From the NCBI GenBank assembly GCA_947457075.1, contig CANGUG010000014.1:36070-100069 (forward strand): 64,000 bases of DNA. Reading direction: 5' to 3'. Below the pieces are notes generated by a model, which ran no database searches, was not told where the DNA came from, and saw nothing but the letters and a program-made list of their open reading frames with translations. The translations under genes were made by a program, and so were the position numbers. Origin of the DNA: Bacteroidota bacterium (GTDB lineage Bacteria; Bacteroidota; Bacteroidia; Chitinophagales; Chitinophagaceae). Shown piece after piece: positions 28,000-35,658 of this stretch. Numbering within the stretch: position 1 is the stretch's first letter; each line of letters begins with the position of its first letter.

Positions 28000-28247
28000 A
28001 TTAGTTGTATTAATCGCTTGCCTATGGTAATAATAGGCCCCCTTTTTGTTTTACATATTTGATACAGTACACCAGCTTTTAGCTAGCAGATTTGTTCGCT
28101 GCAACGGCCTACTTATTAAATGGTACCCAACAGCAAATCATACCCTGGGCTCATATCAACATTACTGAGGCAGTCCGTTTAATGAGCTGCAATGATACAA
28201 GCAAGGTTTCCAGTCTATTCGGAAAAACAAGGAAAAAGAAAATATTT

Positions 28248-28712
28248 TTATGCCATGCTATAAAAAAAAGCCTCTTTTAGATATTCGAATCTCTTTTTAT
28301 CTTCTAAAGCTTTATCAAACCAATCTCTTAAAATAGTTGGATTTGGCCAATCCATATCATCCACAATAAATAGAATTTTATCCGCCTTCAGATAATCCTC
28401 ATTGGATTTTATAATGTCCACCATGATTTTATCTAAAGCTTTATCTAAATTTTGGTCTTTGATAACCTCATATTTTGGAATCAAGGAAAGTCTATACTTA
28501 GGGTATAAGCAACCTGTTTCCCTATTGTAGTTTACTAAATCACAAAGTTTTCCAATTTCCGCAATATCCATACTGCAATTATTAAATAACAGATGGCTAC
28601 AGATTGATCCTTTTTTGATTGCAGGGCAAACTATGTGAATATTGTTAGTAGGGAAATGGATGATTTCACTTGAGTTATAGATATCAGTTGTTTCGAATTG
28701 TTTAGTTTTCAT
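28248..28712 (-). CDS. Hypothetical protein, 154 residues
   Basis: Not recognised. The middle has several cysteines (HIVCPAIKKGSICSHLLFNNCSM, and later TGCLYPKY) that might bind a metal. The C-terminal half is acidic and helical (DYLKADKILFIVDDMDWPN). It starts six bases after the 326-residue-frame neighbour ends, so the two are surely co-transcribed. The 248 bases between its stop and the AAA+ gene show no gene I can support. Confidence 0.6.
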   Translation of the reverse strand: MKTKQFETTDIYNSSEIIHFPTNNIHIVCPAIKKGSICSHLLFNNCSMDIAEIGKLCDLVNYNRETGCLYPKYRLSLIPKYEVIKDQNLDKALDKIMVDIIKSNEDYLKADKILFIVDDMDWPNPTILRDWFDKALEDKKRFEYLKEAFFYSMA

Positions 28713-28718
28713 GGTGTA

Positions 28719-29624
28719 TTATTTAGCAATAAATTTATCGGCAAGTTCGGCTGTAAAAATTTCATAACTTCTTTTTGCATTTTCTAAACCGTAAAATACT
28801 TTTTCATATTCTTTAACGAGTCCTTGTTGTGCGTAAATATTTTCACTGATGTTCAGTTCAATAGCTTCTAATTCTTTAACAGTAATTACGTTAATGAGTG
28901 ATTTAGTTATTTCTACAATGATGCCGTCTTTTGTTTTAAATCTAATTCTACTTTCTTTTTTGTTGTCAATGATAAAGCCAAAGTAGGTGCCGTCCTCTAT
29001 TTGTTCATTAGCCCCATTTATTTTATTAATGATAGAGACAGGTTGTCCTACTTCAAATTTTTCAAAATTTAAGGTGTGGCCCTCTTTTAATTTAATAATG
29101 GTGTCTTTGTTATAATCCTGTTTTAGATTTAAATGTTTAGTTAAGGTTTCAATTAAAATATCTACATATTTAGCATCATAACGCTTCGTAATTTCCTTAG
29201 GCCTTAAATACAAGAATTGTTGAGTGGCAACGAAGTGGTCAACTTTTGTATCTAATTCCAGTGCTTTTCTCATTGAAACGATACGGGTAATGCCTCTATT
29301 CGTTATGATATAATCGTCTTCTCGTAACAAAAATTTATAAGGAATATTTATTTTCTCCTTATCCGCCCTCATATTCAATAACCTTCTTGATCTAAAAAGG
29401 TCAATCTTTTTTTCATTTTCAATTAACTCATTTCTATGCCTAATGGTATTATCATATTCGTTAATTGAACTTAAGCGAAGCAGAAAAGCAGGGGAGTCGA
29501 TCCCTTCAATGGTGTTATTGTACTTATCCTCGCTAACCCCTACAAAGATGTCAAATAGCTCATAAAGGTTCTTTTTTGACTCTAAACCGTCTAACATGAA
29601 GAAAAACATGGTAAAATTTTTCAT
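28719..29624 (-). CDS. Hypothetical protein, about 301 residues
   Basis: Not recognised. The ATG at 29624 (MKNFTMFFFMLDG) is preferred over one 75 bases upstream, since the added residues are a low-complexity Phe/Ile run and a TAGATTTG -7-like box lies inside that stretch. The body has basic helical parts (IRHRNELIENEKKIDLFRSRR), a possible small barrel around GTYFGFIIDNKKESRIRFKT, and a helical end. Its Arg/Lys content would suit nucleic-acid binding, but that is a guess. It is divergent from the caspase-like gene. Confidence 0.6.
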   Translation of the reverse strand: MKNFTMFFFMLDGLESKKNLYELFDIFVGVSEDKYNNTIEGIDSPAFLLRLSSINEYDNTIRHRNELIENEKKIDLFRSRRLLNMRADKEKINIPYKFLLREDDYIITNRGITRIVSMRKALELDTKVDHFVATQQFLYLRPKEITKRYDAKYVDILIETLTKHLNLKQDYNKDTIIKLKEGHTLNFEKFEVGQPVSIINKINGANEQIEDGTYFGFIIDNKKESRIRFKTKDGIIVEITKSLINVITVKELEAIELNISENIYAQQGLVKEYEKVFYGLENAKRSYEIFTAELADKFIAK

Positions 29625-29702
29625 AAAAATAGGACATTTTAAGTACAAATCTAGTATTTTTACAAAAATAATAAAAAAACAAAGAAAAAATAAAAACAAA
29701 AA

Positions 29703-29733
29703 TTGTTTATTTCGAAATAATGTCGTTTCTTTG
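29703..29733 (+). promoter_or_regulatory. Probable promoter of the caspase-like gene
   Basis: TTG (29703-29705), 20 bases, then TTTCTTTG (29726-29733), one base off TAnnTTTG. It lies 25 bases before the ATG at 29759 in a divergent gap. Confidence 0.45.
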
Positions 29734-29758
29734 CCTTCTATATCAAAATAACCACCCT

Positions 29759-30319
29759 ATGAAACACCTTGTATTACACCCAACCGACCTTAGTACTAGG
29801 TTCCTTGAGCCTATTTACAAGCACTTAACCAATGCGACCGTGATTACTGGAGGAAAAACCCAGGACCAAGTATTTAAAGAAATTGAAGCCCATGACCATA
29901 TTATTATGTTAGGACACGGAAGCCCTAGTGGTTTGTTTGCAATTGGGCAGTACCCTGGTTTAGGCTATGCGAGCTATATTATTGATAGTAATATTGCCCA
30001 TTTGTTAAAGCAAAAAAAGCAATTAACCACCATTTGGTGTTATGCACAAAAGTTTGTGGAGGCTACGGGATTAAAGCACACTTATTATAGTAATATGTTT
30101 TGTAGTGAAACTTTGGAGTGCAGCATGATGGGTTTTGAGGCGACACAGGAACAAGTAGAGGAGAGTAATTGGTGCTTTTCCAAGAATTTGGGCGAGCATA
30201 TTTTAAAGAACCCCATGGAAATACATGCAGCTATGCAAAATGGGGCTTATGCCCAATTGGCTAAAACCAACCCTGTGGCTACTTATAATTTTGAGCGTTT
30301 GGGTTGTGTAGCCGCATAA
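29759..30319 (+). CDS. Small orphan with caspase-like (clan CD) His-Gly and Cys pattern
   Basis: A 186-residue soluble protein. HIIMLGHGSPSGLFAIG, then about 40 residues later LTTIWCYAQKF, follows the order seen in clan CD cysteine peptidases and CHAT domains: a strand ending in His-Gly, a helix, then a strand ending in Cys. I have the impression that similar short proteins occur widely as hypotheticals. Protease activity is inference from motif order only. The ATG at 29759 is preferred, since the frame's earlier start lies within the promoter. A DnaB-like gene follows on the same strand after 96 bases. Confidence 0.65.
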   Translation: MKHLVLHPTDLSTRFLEPIYKHLTNATVITGGKTQDQVFKEIEAHDHIIMLGHGSPSGLFAIGQYPGLGYASYIIDSNIAHLLKQKKQLTTIWCYAQKFVEATGLKHTYYSNMFCSETLECSMMGFEATQEQVEESNWCFSKNLGEHILKNPMEIHAAMQNGAYAQLAKTNPVATYNFERLGCVAA

Positions 30320-30415
30320 ATTTTAAAAAATATTTTATAAAGCCTGCAATTCCAAATAGACTGGAAACCTTATTGGCAAATTGCAGGCGATTATCAACAT
30401 TAACTTCTTCAAATC

Positions 30416-31285
30416 ATGAAAACAAGCTCAACACAAACGCTTATGAATACAATGCTAGATAGTTATTTACAACAGGATGTGGTAGCTCCAAACTTCCGAT
30501 CAACTAGTATCTCAAAACTTGATGCTATGATAGGGGGCTGGAAACCGGGAGTGCATCTTATTTCGGCAAGACCAAGTATGGGTTTAACTGCCTTTGCTTT
30601 GACCCAAGTGTATCAAGTGTTGTCCAACTTAAAGGCAAATGAGGTTGTGATTTATCTTTCAGATAAAGATAGTTCCACTGCAATCATGCACAGATTGTTG
30701 TCTATTGCCACCGAAATAGATTTATCCATTATCCAAAACGGGAAGTTAAATAAACAGGAGTATGAGCAAGTGAAGTCGCATCCAATAACAAGAAAATTAA
30801 AGGATAATCAATTAATTATCATGCATGAAAATGTCTCAACTGTTTATACATTAAGAAGTTTGGTGCATGACTTAAAAAAAGAGGGTAAAAAAACAGTGAT
30901 GTTATTTGTTGATAGCTTACAGTCATTATTATATAACGTAAGAAGTCAAGAAATAAAAGAGGTAATGCTTGATTTAAATTTATTATCAGAGGAATACGAG
31001 TGCCCTTTAATTTGCACCATGCCCTTGGGCAGATCGGTTGAGCACCGAACATCCAATTATCCAAGATTAACAGATTTAGACGCGAAAATGGTAAATATTG
31101 CTTCAGGTGTTTTCTTTTTAATGAGACCCGATTATTATCAATTAATTGACCCTTCGGAGGGGGATATGAGTGAAACGCATTTGGTGGTTGCTCAAAATGA
31201 AGGCCAGTTGGATACCATTTTATTGGGTATGAATAGAAAGACTTTAACCATGGGGGAACTTGCTCAAAATTCACCCATAAATTAA
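30416..31285 (+). CDS. DnaB-helicase-like protein with altered Walker A
   Basis: A 289-residue relative of the DnaB C-terminal RecA domain without the DnaB N-terminal domain. The opening KLDAMIGGWKPGVHLISARP and the C-terminal run RSVEHRTSNYPRLTDL, then FLMRPDYYQ and VVAQNEGQLDT, follow DnaB closely. The Walker A is ARPSMGLTAF: the lysine of GKT is leucine at residue 57, confirmed by codon TTA. Walker B is LFVDSLQS with Asp166 kept. It probably cannot hydrolyse ATP normally and may bind DNA or the replicative helicase. It lies directly upstream of rmuC. Confidence 0.8.
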   Translation: MKTSSTQTLMNTMLDSYLQQDVVAPNFRSTSISKLDAMIGGWKPGVHLISARPSMGLTAFALTQVYQVLSNLKANEVVIYLSDKDSSTAIMHRLLSIATEIDLSIIQNGKLNKQEYEQVKSHPITRKLKDNQLIIMHENVSTVYTLRSLVHDLKKEGKKTVMLFVDSLQSLLYNVRSQEIKEVMLDLNLLSEEYECPLICTMPLGRSVEHRTSNYPRLTDLDAKMVNIASGVFFLMRPDYYQLIDPSEGDMSETHLVVAQNEGQLDTILLGMNRKTLTMGELAQNSPIN

Positions 31286-31369
31286 CAATATTGTAGCCTT
31301 TTTAAAGGGGCTATATATTAAAAAAACCGTAAATTTAAAATCCCCCTAAAACTTAAAAAACAGAACAAA

Positions 31370-32629
31370 ATGAGTGTTGTATTATTGTTGGCATTGCCCT
31401 TAGTTGGCATCATAATTACCTGGTTATTTGCAAAACAAAAATTTGGTTTAGTAATTAACACCTTACAGTACAAATTAGATGAAGCGGAACGTAAGTTAAA
31501 AGAACAAGAAACCTTTATTCAGAATTCCCAAAGTTCAATGAGTGATAGTTTTAAGGCGTTGGCATCGGAAATTTTGAAAGAAAATAACAAGGCTTTTTTA
31601 GACTTAGCAGAAACTAAGTTAAAGGAAAAAGTAGCGGAGACTAATGGAGTAATGGAGAAAAAAGAACAAGCAATTGATCAGTTAGTAAAACCATTAACAG
31701 AGAGCTTGAAAAAGATGGATGAAAAAATTGAAGGTCTTGAAAAGTCAAGAGTGGGTGCATATTCGTCCTTAACTGCGGCATTAACACAAATGCAAAATGC
31801 AACAAAGTCATTGGACAAAGGGACTCAAAGCTTAGTAAGTGCTTTGAAAAATACAGGTACAAGAGGAAAGTACGGTGAAATTGGTTTAAGAAGAGTGGTT
31901 GAGTTTGCTGGTATGTCAGAGCACTGTGATTTTGAAGAGCAAAAGCATTTAGATTCGGACGATGGTAAATTAATCCCGGATATGACCATTAATTTACCTG
32001 AAGGGAAGAATATTGTAGTTGACTCGAAAGTGCCATTAGACGCTTATATGAAAGTGTTTGAAACGGAAGATGAAGCTCAACAAAAAGTTTTAATGGCACA
32101 ACATGCTGCAGCTGTGAAGGGGCATTTAAGAAAATTGAGTGCTAAAAACTACTGGTCACAATTTAAACAATCGCCGGATTATGTGATTTTGTATATGCAA
32201 ATTGAATCAAGTTTTGCAGCAGCTTTACAAGAGGATCCTTTGTTAATTGAAGAAGGTATTAAGAATAGAGTCATTTTCGCTACGCCTACTACTTTAATTA
32301 CATTATTGAGAACAGTATCATTTGTTTGGCAACAAAGAGACATTACAAAGAATATTGAAGAGATCAAAGATGCTGGAATTGAATTGTACAATAGAACCAA
32401 TTTACTTGTAAATTATATTTCTAAAATTGGTAATGGATTAGATGCTGCAGTTAAAAGTTACAATGAGGCGGTGGGTTCTTTGGAAAGCAGATTCATTCCT
32501 CAGGCCAAGAAGTTGTATTTAATTGGTAAGTCCTACATTAAAACAGAATTGCCCAATTTAGATGGGGTAGATCAAACTTTGAGAAAAATTGAAAAGTTTG
32601 ATGGAGGACCGCAAGAAGATGCATTATAA
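31370..32629 (+). CDS. rmuC: DNA recombination protein RmuC
   Basis: A 419-residue RmuC family protein. An N-terminal membrane anchor (residues 2-20) is followed by a coiled coil of about 100 residues, then the RmuC domain with the PD-(D/E)XK-like core (KYGEIGLRRVVEFAGM, LIPDMTINLPEGKNIVVDSK, VPLDAYMKVFE, then VDSK as the catalytic lysine stretch). RmuC limits DNA inversions and rearrangements in E. coli and is thought to be a nuclease. It opens the DNA-processing gene array and is followed by a 134-base gap containing a structured RNA candidate. Confidence 0.93.
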   Translation: MSVVLLLALPLVGIIITWLFAKQKFGLVINTLQYKLDEAERKLKEQETFIQNSQSSMSDSFKALASEILKENNKAFLDLAETKLKEKVAETNGVMEKKEQAIDQLVKPLTESLKKMDEKIEGLEKSRVGAYSSLTAALTQMQNATKSLDKGTQSLVSALKNTGTRGKYGEIGLRRVVEFAGMSEHCDFEEQKHLDSDDGKLIPDMTINLPEGKNIVVDSKVPLDAYMKVFETEDEAQQKVLMAQHAAAVKGHLRKLSAKNYWSQFKQSPDYVILYMQIESSFAAALQEDPLLIEEGIKNRVIFATPTTLITLLRTVSFVWQQRDITKNIEEIKDAGIELYNRTNLLVNYISKIGNGLDAAVKSYNEAVGSLESRFIPQAKKLYLIGKSYIKTELPNLDGVDQTLRKIEKFDGGPQEDAL

Positions 32630-32655
32630 ATTTTAAAACCGTATTATAAACTTAA

Positions 32656-32743
32656 AGGGGGGTGAAACTATATACCAGCCTAACAAAAAGGCACACGCGC
32701 TTCACCCATGCTAACAAACAGCAAACAACCGATTCACCCCCTC
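32656..32743 (+). ncRNA. Structured RNA candidate directly upstream of the reverse transcriptase
   Basis: GGGGGTGAA (32658-32666) can pair with TTCACCCCC (32733-32741), closing an 84-base element. GGGTGAA can instead pair with an inner TTCACCC (32701-32707). Inside are two four-pair hairpins with near-identical seven-base loops: GCCT-AACAAAA-AGGC (32678-32692) and TGCT-AACAAAC-AGCA (32709-32723). CTAACAAA and TTCACCC both recur with a 31-32-base step, so the element looks like an imperfect two-unit tandem repeat. A short T run follows at 32745. It could be an RT cofactor RNA, a leader switch or an attenuator. Confidence 0.55.
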
Positions 32744-32763
32744 ATTTTTAAATGTAGTAAAAT

Positions 32764-33933
32764 ATGAAAAAGGATATACAAGCATTAGAATTAGAAAAAG
32801 GCGCGCCTTTATTTACTTTTGAAGAAATTGCCAATGCCTTAAAAGGGATGGTGCAATCAAAGATTAAAAATAAAAGACGTTCCACTGCATTTAAAGATTT
32901 TGATTTATTTTATAATCCTAAAAAGTTTAGTTTGTTGCCCATTGGATTAGATGGCCAGACAACTATACATGTTTATGAGACGGAGGAGAAAAAACAAGCA
33001 TTTATTTGGGGTATTTATCGTCTTGTAAACGATTTTGAAAAAGGGAGTAAGGTTATCCCCAAGTACAGTTTTAAAAAGTTTAAATTGGTAGCGTATGAGA
33101 CTAAACCCGGAAAATTAAGAAAGATATCAATTCCTTGTTTAAGAGACCAGGTGGTGGTAAGATGTATCTTAAACCGCTTAAATGAAATTGGTATTGTAGA
33201 TCCCGAAAATAAACCCAATCAAAACATTCCAGCGATAACTGCAAAAATTAAGGGTTTGATTAATGCACATCCCAACAGACAAATTATTAGAACCGATATT
33301 AAGGATTTTTATCCAAGTGTAAATACTGAGAAATTATTAACGCTTTTGGAAACAACCCATGGGGAAGTAATTGGGGCAAGATTATTGGCATTAATCAGAA
33401 AAGCAATTTTAGACAATAAGTCTGCAGGAACATACACTGGCTTACCCTTAGGAATGGGAACTTCGGTTTTATTAGCCAACTATTATATTGCACAATTAGG
33501 ATTGGCTCATTTTTATGAGGGGGTGAATGCTAAAAGGTACGAAGACGATTTAATCATGTTTTTGGATGAAGGAGTGGATGCTAATGATGTAATCATCAAG
33601 TTGGATGAAAAATTAGCTGCATTTGGATTAACCCGAAATGAGCAAAAAACTGAGGTATTGGGCTGTATGGATCCTTTTATATTTTTAGGGGTTTGCTACG
33701 ACAAAGGAAATGTATCCTTGACCGAGGAAAGATTAAAAAAGTGGGAAGAAGATGTAAAAAGTGATATTCATGATGAAATTAGAAACTACAGAACTTTAGA
33801 GCTTATTCAACCTGGTGCATTCATTCCAAAAAGAAAAGATATTGTAGATATGATTTGGAAGCAACATAAACGAGGTAAAAGAAGCTATTTTTATCAACAT
33901 TTATTAAAAATAAAAGCAATCGCTGCAGCATAA
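32764..33933 (+). CDS. Reverse transcriptase with YEDD active site
   Basis: A 389-residue RNA-directed DNA polymerase of the RVT_1 type. Fingers/palm motifs in order: KLRKISIPCLRDQVVVR (117-133), domain A IIRTDIKDFYPSVN with Asp178 and Phe182, domain B GLPLGMGTSVLLANYY (226-241), domain C RYEDDLIMF with the catalytic pair Asp261-Asp262, domain D FGLTRNEQKTEVLG (287-300) and domain E FIFLGVCYDKG. The N-terminal 100 residues and the C-terminal 70 match nothing I know. There is no maturase, HNH or Cas1 domain, so it is not a group II intron or RT-Cas1 protein. It is followed after 28 bases by a nuclease gene. Confidence 0.92.
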   Translation: MKKDIQALELEKGAPLFTFEEIANALKGMVQSKIKNKRRSTAFKDFDLFYNPKKFSLLPIGLDGQTTIHVYETEEKKQAFIWGIYRLVNDFEKGSKVIPKYSFKKFKLVAYETKPGKLRKISIPCLRDQVVVRCILNRLNEIGIVDPENKPNQNIPAITAKIKGLINAHPNRQIIRTDIKDFYPSVNTEKLLTLLETTHGEVIGARLLALIRKAILDNKSAGTYTGLPLGMGTSVLLANYYIAQLGLAHFYEGVNAKRYEDDLIMFLDEGVDANDVIIKLDEKLAAFGLTRNEQKTEVLGCMDPFIFLGVCYDKGNVSLTEERLKKWEEDVKSDIHDEIRNYRTLELIQPGAFIPKRKDIVDMIWKQHKRGKRSYFYQHLLKIKAIAAA

Positions 33934-33961
33934 CCAATAAACAACGCACAAATAAAACACA

Positions 33962-34681
33962 ATGGCAAATAAAAAAAATTTCACACCCGGCGAATCCTTT
34001 CAATTTAGCAGAAGTAAGGTGGAGCTATTTATTGAATGCCCAAAATGTTTTTATTTGGATAGAGTAAAAGGGATAGGTAGGCCTTCAGGTTTCCCATTTA
34101 GTTTAAACAATGCAGTAGATGCGCTATTTAAAAAAGAGTTTGACGCATACAGAACCATTCAACAACCACATCCCTTACTAAAATCCTACGATTTGGATTT
34201 GGTGCCTTTTCAGGATGCGCGCATGGACGATTGGAGATTCAATTTTAAAGGCATACAAGCTATGTATAAAGGATATGAATACTATGGAGCCGTGGATGAT
34301 ATTTGGGTAGATGATGCCGGTACCTTGTATGTAGTTGATTATAAAGCCACCGCTAAGGAAGTGGCTGTAACTGAGTTAAGTACAGCAAGTTACCATGATA
34401 GTTATCGCCGACAAATGGAGTTTTACCAATGGTTGCTAAGACAAAATGGATTTACGGTTTCAGATACTGGCTACTTTGTATATACGACTGGTGATAATAC
34501 CCAACCCAATTTTAACAATGAGCTAAAATTTAGAACACGTCTTATTGCTTATACTGGAAACAGCAGTTGGGTTGAACCTACCTTAGATAAATTGGTTGCC
34601 TGCGCTTCACAAGCGCATCCACCAGCAAGCGGCTCAGAATGTGCCTATTGCAAGTTTGTTGACGAAAGAAGTAAATACTAA
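33962..34681 (+). CDS. PD-(D/E)XK nuclease with a cysteine cluster
   Basis: A 239-residue protein of the RecB/Cas4-like nuclease superfamily. It starts with FSRSKVELFIECPKCFYLDRV, then the core YYGAVDDIWVDDAGTLYVVDYKAT: Asp112 and the Asp126-Tyr-Lys128 motif, with the QxxxY motif around QMEFYQWLL. Cysteines at 26, 29, 214, 227 and 230 (ECAYCKF at the end) resemble the iron-sulphur fold of Cas4 and AddB, with one part at each end of the nuclease core. It lies 28 bases after the RT gene and 20 before the nucleotidase gene. Confidence 0.85.
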   Translation: MANKKNFTPGESFQFSRSKVELFIECPKCFYLDRVKGIGRPSGFPFSLNNAVDALFKKEFDAYRTIQQPHPLLKSYDLDLVPFQDARMDDWRFNFKGIQAMYKGYEYYGAVDDIWVDDAGTLYVVDYKATAKEVAVTELSTASYHDSYRRQMEFYQWLLRQNGFTVSDTGYFVYTTGDNTQPNFNNELKFRTRLIAYTGNSSWVEPTLDKLVACASQAHPPASGSECAYCKFVDERSKY

Positions 34682-34701
34682 AGTATAAGAAAAAAAATAC
34701 T

Positions 34702-35625
34702 ATGCCAGTAGATTTATCAAAAATATTAGTAGTTGGAATTTCATCACGTTCCTTGTTTTCCTTGGAGCATGAGAATGAAATATTCAATAACGAGGGAGTA
34801 GCTGCTTTTAGAAAGTACCAGGAAGAGAATGAAAATGTGGTGTTGGCGCCGGGTCCTTCCTTTCAGTTGGTTAAAAAGCTATTAGATTTAAACAAAATAG
34901 CGAGTCAGCAGATTGTGGAAATTGTAGTTATGTCCAGCAACAGCCCTCAAACTGGGATGCGTGTAATGAATTCCATTAAGGCGCATGATTTGGATATTAC
35001 TAGAATGGCATTTACAGGAGGAGCGCCCATTAGTGCCTATTTGCCGGGGTATGGAGTGGATTTATTCTTGTCCCGTGATGAGGAAGATGTTCAGGAAGTC
35101 ATTGATTCCAAATTAGCTGCTGCTGCCATTATCTTAAATGCACCTGATACCATTAAAACAAACCCCAATGTGGTAAAATTTGGGTTTGATGCCGACGAGG
35201 TATTATTTACAAGTAGTGAGTACAGGTATCAAACAGAAGGCTTAGATGCATTTTTAAAGCATGAAAAGGATAATGAGCATGTGCCTTTACCCGAAGGACC
35301 ATTTGCCAAGTTTCTTTTAAAGTTGTCTCAAATACAGGAATACATTCCAGGGCCAGAAGAGCTATCGCCATTAAAATTAGCCATAATCACAGCGCGATCT
35401 GGTGATGCTATACAAAGAGTAGTAAACACTTTGAAATTATGGAAGGTATATATTCATGAAATTCATTTCCTAGGAGGATTGTCCAAGGATAAGATATTGG
35501 AAGCGGCAGCGGTAGATTTTTTCTGTGATGATAGTGAAGCACATTTAGTCCCTGCTTCTAAAAAGGTACCCACAGGTAAAGTGCCTTATGCTACAGGAAG
35601 CAAAATGAAAAATTTAGAAAAGTAA
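34702..35625 (+). CDS. 5'-nucleotidase, NT5 (PF06189) type
   Basis: A 307-residue cytosolic 5'-nucleotidase of the NT5C1-like family, which dephosphorylates nucleoside monophosphates. Features include ILVVGISSRSLFSLEHENEI at the N terminus, VEIVVMSSNSPQTGMRVMNS, RMAFTGGAPISAYL, KFGFDADEVLFTS, LAIITARSGDAIQRVVNTL and the C-terminal FLGGLSKDKIL. The central HAD-type residues are intact. Its place inside a recombination operon, 33 bases before recD, is not explained by ordinary nucleotide salvage. Confidence 0.85.
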   Translation: MPVDLSKILVVGISSRSLFSLEHENEIFNNEGVAAFRKYQEENENVVLAPGPSFQLVKKLLDLNKIASQQIVEIVVMSSNSPQTGMRVMNSIKAHDLDITRMAFTGGAPISAYLPGYGVDLFLSRDEEDVQEVIDSKLAAAAIILNAPDTIKTNPNVVKFGFDADEVLFTSSEYRYQTEGLDAFLKHEKDNEHVPLPEGPFAKFLLKLSQIQEYIPGPEELSPLKLAIITARSGDAIQRVVNTLKLWKVYIHEIHFLGGLSKDKILEAAAVDFFCDDSEAHLVPASKKVPTGKVPYATGSKMKNLEK

Positions 35626-35658
35626 ATAATATCTATTTAAAGAATTTAAACGAGCAAT

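Noticed and set aside
28092..28280. A 62-residue plus-strand frame
   Set aside because: No promoter, no family, and it overlaps the end of a minus-strand gene.
32656..32743. A two-unit CRISPR array
   Set aside because: The two repeated units are contiguous and differ, with no constant repeat and variable spacer pattern.
32641..33950. Diversity-generating retroelement
   Set aside because: No template/variable repeat pair with adenine differences was noticed near the RT. A repeat search could still overturn this.
32641..34000. Group II intron or RT-Cas1 adaptation module
   Set aside because: The RT has no maturase, HNH or Cas1 part, no intron RNA ends are seen, and there is no CRISPR array or cas gene in the window.
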